This document shows positions 49,796 to 60,900 of a stretch of 64,000 bases of DNA, in pieces. The position numbers were made by a program, and so were the translations under genes. The DNA comes from Phallusia fumigata (Eukaryota; Chordata; Ascidiacea; Phlebobranchia; Ascidiidae). The number at the start of each line of letters is the position of its first letter. Within the stretch, counting starts at the first letter, position 1. The stretch spans positions 186,001 through 250,000 of the forward strand of contig QXVZ01029387.1 of NCBI GenBank assembly GCA_008931825.1. Direction: 5' to 3'. Under the pieces are notes generated by a model. It was not told the origin of the DNA. It ran no database searches and worked only from the letters and a program-made list of their open reading frames with translations.

Positions 49796-50574
49796 CAGGG
49801 GTGCACAATCTTTTTGCTATGGCCGGCCGCATTACAGACATTATTTTACTCACGGCCGCTACATAGGTGCCATGTTACAAAAATGTAAGGTGGCAAATGT
49901 ACTTCACCACACACTCTATTGTGACGCCACAAACACTGTTCCATAAGGCGCAAAACTATTAGGCTGCCGCAGTCAAGTTTCAGCGCCTAAATATGCGCAT
50001 GAGAAACCAACTAAAGTCCCAAAAGTGGCGCGCGTAAAGTTAAAAAAGCTTGAAGCAGTCTCCTAAAACGTCACGCCATTAAAATGTAATCCAAAGTCAT
50101 GACTGCAGCGTGGTACCTTGCATGCGTAAAGACAAATGCCGCCATAATAGGCTTTGGTTCCATTCTTTTTAAATCCTCGACAATATTGCGTTGTTGTAGT
50201 TTGATATATGTTGATGGAGGACAATTTAGTGCAGCATTTCGAAACTTGGCAAAGACCCAAAACATTACAGTTGCTTTCTAATCATCGTTTATTACTGCAT
50301 AATATCATTGTGATGCAACAGTCACCTTGGATTTATTCGCAAACAATTGCCGGTTTGATGTCATAAACGTTATAATATGCAAAACCGAAAACTATTTGTG
50401 TGTAGGTTGTTTTACCGCCTTGGCAATTAAACTTGTTTTAAAGCAAACTAATTTCAAAAATAAAATATCAATTTTTATTGACTCTCTTCCTCTTACCAGC
50501 CGAAGAGTTTTTATTTATGCACGGCCGCCATTACGTATACTTTAATATATACGGCCGCAGTTTGTGCACCCCTG
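49796..50574. repeat. Non-autonomous hAT element, 779 bp, perfect target duplication
   Basis: Terminal inverted repeats are CAGGGGTGCACAATCTTTT at the left and, read inward, CAGGGGTGCACAAACTGCGG at the right; the first 13 bases are identical. Both sides are flanked by the identical 8-mer GACTACGA (49788-49795 and 50575-50582). CGGCCGC words cluster at both ends. Short internal reading frames show no transposase motif. Confidence 0.9.
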
Positions 50575-51615
50575 GACTACGACTTTGCGTCAGTAGAATC
50601 ATGGGGTACATCGTCATCTATTTCCCCGAGTCAACGTGAAACTTGAAACAATTCCAGCACTTCTGGAGAAGAGTGGAAGGTTATAAGGCCCAACGTCATC
50701 GGTTGACCAGGAAGGATAAAGTCCAATTCCTGCGCAAAAAGGTAAGCTTTTAACAAATGTGATCTTTAGGTGCAGTTAGATGTGAAAACTGGTTGATTTG
50801 TAGCGCATCGCACTGCATGAGTCAGATAATATTGAAAATTTCGGGCTATATTAACACAAAAGGTGGCCGTTACCATCAGGTGTTTTTAATGTGTTGTGTG
50901 CGAATTTAATATCAAAGCTTTTATGACGGGTATCAAAAAAAGTTTTTAACAGCCTGTATTAGAATTAGGCCTACGTTCAGTTTGTGGTTATCTTAACTCA
51001 ATTTTTCTATTAGGCAAGGTAGTGACCTCTAACAATCCCGTGGCATGAAACATTGTAAGATCGTGTTATTGTTACATTACAATATGATGTTGCAGACAGG
51101 ATTTTCATGGATTTGCCCCAATAAAATGCAGTCTGAAACACGGGCGTTTGTTTAAAAAAATAATTTTTGAATTCTGCACCCTTTACGTTGGTGCAAATTT
51201 TTAAAGCAGATTCCCACACAGATCAGAAGATATTAAATGATTTGTTTGTTTGCTGAACAGTGCCGGTCGTTATATGCACCTATATGTTTTCTATGGCATT
51301 TAGTTTACCCCTCTAGCTCGGGCAAAGCACTGTTGAACTTCCGTTTGTTATTATTTTAGCCTGAACGGTTCGGGTTAGTTGGGAAAAGCGACGCTATTTG
51401 TCAACAGCACAAAACACAATTCAGCTAGAACATGGTGTAAAATAAATCTGTCACAGCCAAACTGGTAAAAACACGTGTTTTAAACTTTTAGCTAATGGTT
51501 GGTGGCGATTAATGTCAGTTTTGTCTAATTTGTTTCGTAGCTTTTGTTTCCTTGTCCCGCCTGTGCCTCGCATCACTGTGGTTGTAGTTTTACGTGAAAT
51601 GCACAATTAGTCAAA
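50575..51615. other. Upstream region of ABHD2
   Basis: No exon supported. It should hold the ABHD2 promoter; no TATA box or other decisive motif was seen. Confidence 0.45.
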
Positions 51616-54425
51616 ATGTTAGTTGCAGTGTCAGTTATCATCTGTACGTTTGTTATATTATTCTTGAAGTTTCTCAACCTCCTTGATTCCCCGTCCTCGC
51701 CGCGTCTACATCATTCAGGGTCGTTATTTGTAAAGGTATGTTTGTTTTAAGCGGAATTAAGTGGTCTGGCAACAGCAGTTATTGCACTATTTCTTTTTTT
51801 GGCAAATCTTATTTTCAAAAGAAGTCTCTGCATTCGTGTTGTGTGCTGTGCATTTTTGTCTTCATATTGTACATTTAGAAATTCTTATTAGGTTGTTGCT
51901 CTGTAGCAAATTATTTTTTAAGTACCACCTGTCAACTTGTAGGCCTGCTGTACCTATTTTATTCTCTCTAAGTTAACTTAAAGTAATGTATTCTGTAGAC
52001 ATTTTTATTTTTTGCAGCGTGTTATTTCAAAATGTCCTTCACTGAACCAAATTTACCATCCACCCAAAGTGTGGGGAATGTGTGGACATATTCAAACCGC
52101 CATATATGGAAAGTTGGGCAGATGGAATTGTCCCCGTCCAAATGGAGTAAGACAAGAAATGAAATTTCCAAGCGGAGAAACTGTAACGTTTGACATTTTT
52201 GAACCTATAAACAAAAATGATTCCAAAGGTAAAGAGACAAAAGCATATTGTATTTAAGATTAATAATAATTTACAAATCTAATAATGCATTTTGGTTGTT
52301 GTTTTTAATCGCTAAACTGGGAGCATTTATTACAGAATGTTGCACCATTTTGTGCTGTCCTGGAATTTGTAATTCTTCAGAGAAAAAATATGTGAGGACA
52401 TTTGTGCAGTTTTGCATATTCCGGGGCTACAGGGTTGCAGTTTTAAACCACATTGGGTCACTTCCAAACGTCAAACTAACTTCACCAAGGATTTTTACTT
52501 ATGGTAACCATAATACAAATGCTTTTTTTGTAACATACCTGAGCATATTTCTTATTATCTAGCATAGCATTGTCCTTCCAATTATCTAGCACAGCAACGC
52601 TTTTGAAAAGTTGACAATACATTTGTGACTTTTGTGTTTGTGATGGTGACATTATTTCGGCATGTCTAATGTTTTATTTCTTCTCAGGTGACACTAAATA
52701 TTTTGCTTCGATGGTCAAACATGTGATAAAGGCCTACCCAGATTCAAAATTTGTAGTTGTTGGGTTTAGTATGGGTGGAAACATTGCATGCAGGTATTTG
52801 GCAGAGGATTCTTCTAGACAAGTACCTATTAAATGTGCAGTCAGTTTGTGTCAAGGATATGATGCTGTCAGGTAAGAAGGTTGCATTGCGGTAAAAATAC
52901 ACAATTACTAAATGAAATTCTGCAGGTCAACCATTCCTTTAACTAAGGGCTACCGTCGCATCTATAATTATTTGGTGGCTGCAAACTTTAAAAAGGTTCT
53001 CAAACCACACTGGTAAGTTCTTTTTTGCATTTTATTTACATTATTCCATAGCAAACAAAATACTGTCATTTCTCAGTAGCTAAGAGCATAACCATGGATT
53101 TGACAAGCAATTGATCACAGATTTGCTTAAAATGCCTTTTTCTTATTTTAGAATGTTTTTCAAAAGTTCTTGTTTGCTGACTTCAATCTGGTCATGCATA
53201 GTTTAGTGTGTGTCTGGGAAACATTTGTATTTATTAAAAGATAAACAACAGGTGTTTGTTTGTGAAACCAGGAAGGAGCTGTTCCAAGAACAACCTGACG
53301 ACTTTGATGTTAGTGAAAAAAAGACCACTTTTACTGTAGGCTCAGACTTTGATGAGGAAAAAGTTAAACATGCAACTACTATGCAGGAAATTGAGGATGG
53401 TCTGTTGAGGTAGTTTTGGTTTCTGTGTCCACTGCTTGGTTTCTGACAGATGTACAAGTTGTACATGTTCAGTTACATATGTTTACTGACTTTCTGAGCA
53501 CCCACTAGAAAGCTATTTGGCAAATATATAATAGATGAACTTAGTGCCTGTGTGATGCAATATTTACAGAGTAATTATTTGCAGTCAAACAATAGGTTAC
53601 ATTGGTGAACCCATTAACTATTTAAATGTTTCATGCACCCAGTAACAAATGCATTTTAAACTCTTGATGCCTTTGTCTGTTATTTTATTTCTGCGTGACA
53701 TTTTTTTGCTTTTGAGGTTGTTTAGTGATAGATCTTTTTTATATTTTATCAGACATTTTGATGGTCACTCAAGTGCTTTGGATTACATGCAGCAAAGTGG
53801 TTGTGCACATCTGATTAAAAATGTGGGTCAATTTAAATTACTGGGCTGGAAGGATGTGTTTTGGGGTTTTGACATTTTAGCTATTTACATGACACTATTT
53901 TATTGTAGCTTGATTCAACTAATATGTTGTCGTATGCTCTGGTGTAATCAACTTTGTTTAAACTAAAACCCAAAATGCAATGAAGTTGAACTTTTTCTGT
54001 CAGTTATCCAAAATGTATAATTATTATGTGTGCTAGTTTTGTGCAACAATGTGGTTCCATTTTAGATAAATTTGCCAATTTTGCTGTTGAATGCTGAGGA
54101 TGACCCACTCATTGTGACTGATGTTCATGATGTTCCACACCATTACAGTTGTAGGTCTATTTGTTTGTGGCTAAGGCATATTAATGTACAGTAACAAAAA
54201 ATATGGTTGTACAAATCACAACGTTCTGAGTCCACATACTTAAATGGTTCATTTTTATGTTCTTTTTTATACTCAGGCAAACAGGACAAAGCATTGTTTG
54301 TTACCACTAAACATGGTGGCCATCTAGGGTTCTACAAGGGAAAGTGGTATAGGCCTGACGACACTACATTATTGGAAGATGTTATCATGGAATACATTGA
54401 GGCTGTCCTTCAAGAGTCCTTATAA
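51616..54425 (+). CDS. ABHD2: ABHD2 orthologue, alpha/beta hydrolase (monoacylglycerol lipase)
   Basis: Exons 51616-51735, 52018-52228, 52336-52503, 52688-52871, 52926-53012, 53272-53409, 53753-53822, 54066-54150 and 54277-54425 join in phase to about 403 aa (human 425). An N-terminal hydrophobic anchor (VSVIICTFVILFLKFLNLL) is followed by the ABHD2-specific WGMCGHIQTAIYGKLGR. The core gives CPGICNSSEKKYVRTFVQF, VAVLNHIGSLPN, the nucleophile elbow GFSMGGN (Ser about 194), the acid in NAEDDPL (Asp338 or 339) and the histidine in HGGHLGF. The catalytic triad is therefore complete. These words are closer to ABHD2 than to ABHD1/3. In mammals ABHD2 is a membrane-bound serine hydrolase that hydrolyses 2-arachidonoylglycerol and, in sperm, responds to progesterone. 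It is tail to tail with the TRIM71/lin-41 gene. Confidence 0.95.
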
Positions 54426-54430
54426 ATAAA
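54425..54430 (+). terminator. Candidate ABHD2 poly(A) signal overlapping the stop
   Basis: AATAAA begins on the last base of the TAA stop codon. It would give an extremely short 3' UTR, so a signal further downstream may be the one used. Confidence 0.35.
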
Positions 54431-55626
54431 TCCAATTGCTTTATGTTTGAGACATAACACTGCAAATAGCTAAATATTTAGAAAAAAACATTAAGACAAT
54501 GTCTTCAGTTGCACTAATTCCCGAAAAGTGTGTTGTGATTGTTCATAAGTTGCCTTGAATTTGTATGTAACAGTAGTTAAAATTGTAGCAAATTTGTTTT
54601 TAAACACAAATACTGCTTGTTTTATTAAGTGGATTTCATTGATTGGAACAAATTGTCATATCCCTGATTTAAGTTTCATAAATGTGTTCTGATTTTTGAT
54701 ACTGCTGTAAATGATACAAATTTGTCAGCAACTGCTGAACTTTTTTTTAACAATAAGTGGACTGTATTATGTTGCACAACATTCTACACACTAGAAGTCT
54801 TGCACTTTTTGCCTTTGTGCAGTTTTTATGTTGATTTCATCATTTAAATACAATTTGTGAAAGAACATGCTTCTGAACGAAGTTTCATGCCAGAGACAGA
54901 AAATATTAGGCATTTTGGTAAATTACTTTGATGTGGTCACTCGAACAAATTGAAACTTTTTACTGAATTATTCTACATAGCCACATTAGTGTGCTGGTAA
55001 TTGTCAACTGTGGCAACACGTGGTCACAAAACCAACTACTGGAGTTGGTGTTAATATGTGGTAGCGCTAGTTACTCCATTCCAAGTTCACCTTTACGACC
55101 CAACTGTTATTACCAAAACTTGCTGCCTCAGCAAAGTTTGTTTTACAAGTCATCAAAAACCCCTTTGGAACAACAAGCCCAAACAGTTGTGATATGTTTT
55201 ATTGAAGTTAACTCGAAGACCTGATCGTGTTTATGAATTTACAGAAAAGGTCTAAGTGCTATTTTAAGTCTCGAGTCAAATCACAGGGTTCGTAGCCTTT
55301 TTGTGTGATTAAGCTTCACATATTTACACAAGTTGGTCACAGAATCAATCCTTACTATTAGTCTCCCTTAATGGAAGTAACAGATGGGGCAAAGTGGTAT
55401 ATTCCAATTTAAATTAAAATGAAACCAGCCCTATATTCACACAAACCACGAGCCATGATATGAAAACCAACCGCTTGAAAACAAGTAATGGTCCCCAACA
55501 CTTCCATTCTATGAAAAAACTGGTAAAATGCAATGAAACAACTCTATCAAGTTTCAAACGGCAGCGAAAGTCTCAAGGCAAATCAGCTCTTTTGTCAACT
55601 GACTGTGCACAACTAACAGACAATGT

Positions 55627-57927
55627 TGAGGTATACAGTTTATTATGTACATGTTGAACCAGGTTCTTGAAAAAGAAATTTAAAGACACACAACAAGTGT
55701 GTCACGCACAACACACTCTGTGCTCCTGAGGCTTACGGCGCTAATCGTTTTTAACCACTACAGTGCACACTTTTTAAAGATGGTATTGACACTGCAGCAA
55801 TACCCATTAGAAATATATGTACAAACATGCAAAAAACGTGCCAATTGGATAATCTTACACATTTCACACTTATATATACATGAACAAAAATTAAACAGCA
55901 AAGAATATGGACACATTTTGGAACTACAATATGGAACTTAAAAGCAAGAGGGGAACTACAAGAAAGTATTGTCCAGAAAAATGCCAACACCAAAAACCGC
56001 TTATTATTTAGAGAGGTAGATTTTTTTGGAGTTTTTTCTGTTTCAGGCAGATGATGGTCAATTAAAGTGACTATGTCACAAGTAGGTATCCTTAACAAAT
56101 TGAACCATGTTTGAGGTATACTTCATGTTGAGTGGGGCCCTTATAGGGTTAACTGAGGTATTCATTAACCTGATATAGGAGGTAGGTGAAAACAAGAGGC
56201 TAGTCAGGAAATACTTTGGGGTTAAAGTTACGAAGCAAGTAGTCTTGGACATTTTTGCAAACAAAGTTGGGTTGGTGGTACACCACTTGCAGTCAGTGTG
56301 AGTTACGGTCTGTACACAAAACAAAAATTAGTCCAAAAAAGGGAACAATCAAATGAAACTTCTTGACATTTTGACAATTCGCTGATGCCCATCCGTTTAA
56401 CACAGTGCAGCAGTCAATTTGATCTGTGCATAAAACTAGCCAATGAGCTTTGCTCTCATGATATAAATTACATGAACATGAAAAATTGGTACATGACAAA
56501 AAAATTCAGTGTAAAATGCAATTCATATTTAGAGACATTTTGTCCCAAAATGTTAATGTTTTTAAGCTGGAAGTTTATATTGACAATATTTATGGATAGA
56601 ACAGAAAAAAATTTAAAAAGCTTCACATAACTGGAACTCTCAAGATGGGTGAATTCAAGAACTTATTGACAAGTGTACAACAGTGTCCTTTACATGCAAA
56701 AATACAATCAGCTGCAATAAAGTCATCACCAAACATTTGTCTACAACTACCGCAACAATACACAAAGTTTGTTAAGCTTAAAAAATAAAAATTTTTCCAT
56801 GAAAGTTTCATTCTTTAAACAAATATTGTTAATATGACTTTATTACCGGACTATGTCAAAAACCTATTTGCAACAAAAGGATAACGAAAAACAAATAAGG
56901 TCCCACTTCTTGTTCTGTTGCAACAAATCAATAAAACAACATTAAAAAACCTATTTAATAGGGAGAAGTTTACAGAACCTTTATGCAACAAAGTATTTTG
57001 AAAAAATTTTTCTCAACCAACCTATTTTTGATTGAAACAAAGGAGATGTGCACAAAACATGGGCAGAAATGACAGAATGATGTTTGGTCCCAAGTTTGAA
57101 AACCATTAAGCTGTACAACTTTCAAGAGTTCTAGAAAATTTTTAAACTTTGTCAAAAGCCTGGAAAAGGGAACAGACCATTTCAGTGGATTGGTAGTTTT
57201 GACCACTTTTAAGAAAAAACAGCACAACCCACTATTAAAAAACCAATGTTTATTACCTTAGCTATGTCACCTTAGTTAAATTATCTATTTGTTTAAGGAT
57301 TTTATGCACACAAATTTAAGAAGTCATTATCTACTTTAAAGGATTTTTGAAATTAGCCACGGAAACTTGGTTGAAATCAAGAAAAAAAATTTCGACTTAG
57401 CATTTAGAAAAAGGAAAAGATTTTCTAAACCTCAATTGAAATGTCAAGTTAGTTTAAACTTTTCCAACCAAACATGTGCATTGTTTGTTTGAGTATCAAA
57501 AACATACTCAGATAAAGACTGGGTAATTGTTAAAAAAACATACACCTATTCAAGTGTTGTAACTTAGGATGCCATAACATTTAGTCAAGGTCAGTTAAAA
57601 ATGTTTTTATGCTAAACATTGACACCATACTGAAGAGAAATGAATTCTATCATCACTACTACTAACAAAGAACAAACGGTGAACTATATCTGCTGTTTTT
57701 TGTTTCAGGCAAGTATACGGAATCTTTGCCCAATATATAGTTTGCCTGGCTTGTGTTGTGAAAAAGATTTGTACCTACACTGCATTTTAATGGTAAAACC
57801 TTAGTCTTAAAGTAAAACAAACACAAAAACTATGAAAACTAGTATGATAATGGATAGGTTATTAGCACCGCGGGTGAGGTGGAATACAAATACCACATGA
57901 GGTCTTTGAAATGGAGGTAGGGAATTT
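55627..57927 (-). promoter_or_regulatory. Presumed TRIM71/lin-41 3' UTR with let-7 seed matches
   Basis: Below the stop at 57928 the minus strand carries let-7 seed complements. CTACCTC (7mer-m8) is at 57914-57920, 56179-56185 and 56013-56019. TACCTCA (7mer-A1) is at 56154-56160, 56112-56118 and 55627-55633. Four fall within 56013-56185, with two seed starts 25 nt apart. No coding exon was found across the region. That it is transcribed as 3' UTR is an inference from position and from the AATAAA at 55639. Confidence 0.6.
55639..55644 (-). terminator. Candidate distal poly(A) signal of TRIM71/lin-41
   Basis: Reverse-strand AATAAA (forward TTTATT) about 2.3 kb below the TRIM71 stop; use of it would include most of the let-7 seed matches. 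A nearer signal at 56839-56844 would leave out the main cluster. Confidence 0.35.
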
Positions 57928-60900
57928 TCAAAAGACAACAACACGATTATTTCCAAAATCAACCACGGCAATGCGACCCTCTTTGGTCACTGTTACTCCA
58001 GAAGGTCGATCGAGTTGAACCGAGCCGGCAACTTGTAGATTTCCACCGAATACAGCCAGCAAGCCACCGGACGGGGTAAATACTTGCAGCCTGTGATTTC
58101 TTGAATCTGCAACAACTATGTTGCCTTCATCGTCAACAGCCACACCCTAAAATGGCAACGAGATAAGTAAGGCTTTTACATTGTTCCTTGGTCATAGGAT
58201 TCCTGTCCTAACGAATTAACACTCAACACAAAAGGCTGTAAAGCTAAATTTGGTATAGTTTGTAAAAGTAGAATATTGTGGTATAAGTTAGTTTCAGTTG
58301 CCCTGTATAATTTACCAACAAAAACAGTGTTTTTAACAAAAAAATTAATAGGGATCGGCTTACTTCATTGCTGGGAAGCATACATACAGCAGCATAATAG
58401 TAAACTACTGTATATCACAGAAGAACAGTCAAACTAACAAAAGTGGGTGTTACAACTGAACAGTGAAACTGTTTTACCTGTGGCCGTAAAAACTGGAGTG
58501 CCTGACTCCCTTCTGAACCAAGATATCTTGCTGATTGTAAGTCAGGCTCAATGATCACCAAACGGTGGTTGTTGAAGTCAGTCACAATCAGACGCATATC
58601 CTTAGTAAAAGCCACACCTCTTGGGGAATCAAAGTGCTTCCACATTGATCCTGCAAATAGAAAGCCAGTTAAAGTACCTACAAGCTCAAACGTCACACTG
58701 AACTCACCTTCAAACCCATACTTTCCCAGAAATGTGCCATCGTATGCAAATATCTGCACCCGGTGATTTCGTGTGTCAGTCACAGCAATCATTTGATTTG
58801 GACTAACAGCGACATCCCAGGGATAATTAAACTGACCATTTTTTGAACCCCTTTCACCAAATGCACGAATAAAGGTTCCATCTAACTGAAATATCTGTGC
58901 AAACCCAAGTTCTGGTTAACATGGTCATTGTCATTTCTTTGTTATTTAGTAAGGTGCTTTAGTAGTGGATCAGAACGCTGTTTTAAAAAGTTATGAAACA
59001 GCAAATAACATTGTTCATAGTCATTGCTGCACATTGACATTGCTATTAAGTTACAGACAACCTCAAAGATTGTTGTTTTAGATATGCTGACAATGAGACA
59101 GCAAGTGAAAAACACCCTCGTTAGGTGAGTAGAATTTTATCTGTGTAACTTCAAACTTTTGCTTTAAGAACGTTTAAGAACATTACCACTTTTAACACAA
59201 AAAGATAAATTATAAATGTACCTATACTTTACCTGAATTCTGTGATTGTCTTTGTCAGCTACAATTATATTGCCTTGCTTGTCCACGGTCACACCAGCAG
59301 GACGGTCAAACTGGCCGGGGCGTGAGCCAGCCACACCGAATTTGTGATGGAAACTTCCATCAGCATTAAATATCTGAAGTCTATTGTTGCTTCGGTCAGC
59401 AACGATCAGATACCCCTACAAAAGAAACTAGAGAGGTGGTGTTCTCCATATTCCCCCCCCCCCCCCCCCCCCCCCTCAAAATGATGTTCTCCACATATAC
59501 CAGAGGGTGAAAACTTGACTCGAGCATTACATTATATTCAATACTGATGCTCCACCTTCGTTATTACAATTGGCTGACAAATAGCCAAAATTACCTGAGA
59601 ATTACAGCAGATCCCCCATGGTCGGCAAAGGTCACCCGGTTTATCACCTTCTTTACCAAACATCAGGTATGGAGTGTGTGAGGCCCGAGTGTTGTAGTTC
59701 ATTCCTTGCTTAACGTTCACAATACAAGGACTGTCACGAACAGACACACCGTTGTATTGGGCAGAAACTCCATATTGTCCTTCAAAAGGGAACTGGACAT
59801 GGAAGGAATATCTGCCGTCACCCATATCATGGGTATTCACTCTGTACGTTGAGGTGTCAGGGTGTTTTACTATCACTTCAAAAGTATCCCCACCAGAGTG
59901 TTTTAGAGTACCTGTATGGTCTCTGAAAATGCAATAAAAATTATTTAACAGCAAGTAAACTGAATTCAATATTTTCACAAACTTCAATCGACAACTTAAG
60001 ATATCGATCATATGTGAGAATTTTAGGGGAATTTTTTTTGCTAAAAAAGGTATAAAACATATTTTTGACAAGCTGTATACAAAGCCAAACATGATAATTA
60101 TAGTTTTGGTCCCTGTGAAACAAAGCTATACCACACTGACAAAGAATTTTTAGGTCACAAACTAAACTGGTATACTAAAATCCTGCAAATGCAATTGCAT
60201 AAGTTGCCCTCATTGTTTTTAAAAGGACTAAAAGAAAAGCTTTATAAATTTGTTGTGAACTAAAGCAAGGCTTCACACAATTTTTTAGGCGATCCAAATG
60301 TTTTTATTACCAATACCTAACAACCTATATTTATATTTACATACTTTTTTCATTCTAAAAGAAAAATCACTTGCCGATCCTGACATAAATGAACAACCTA
60401 TAGATCTCAGCAATGACTTCATGAAATAAGTAACATTAAAAGTGGAATCGCAGGCAAAATTTTCATGCAACCTAATTTGGGGTCATGACTATGCATAGGG
60501 AAACATCGACCTAAGGCACACAAAGAAGGGTTCATGTTAATCTGTACCTTGCAAGAATAGTAAATGAACCGCTGCTTCCAGAGAACGCAGTGTTTGACAT
60601 GCCGCCTTCTCTGCACAGCACCGACTGCTGAGCACAAACCGATGCTTTCACACTTCCAAATGTGTTGATTGCCATGTACAAGCTTGGATCAGGTGGAGAA
60701 AACAACAGCAAGTCATCCTCATTGGGCGGCACAGTGGAACTCATGGGCGACGATGACAAAACTGTTGCTTGGATTTTATCCTTGACTGAAAATATACATT
60801 TAATTTGTTTTGCTATTGGTTACACATTTAGTCCAGCCAACTCTGCTGATAAAAATTATACACATATACCTCTAATAATATCCAAGTCAGATCCAGAGTT

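Noticed and set aside
55460-55657. 65-codon plus-strand frame ending near a GT donor
   Set aside because: No homology and no partner exon; it falls in the presumed 3' UTR of the TRIM71 gene on the other strand.
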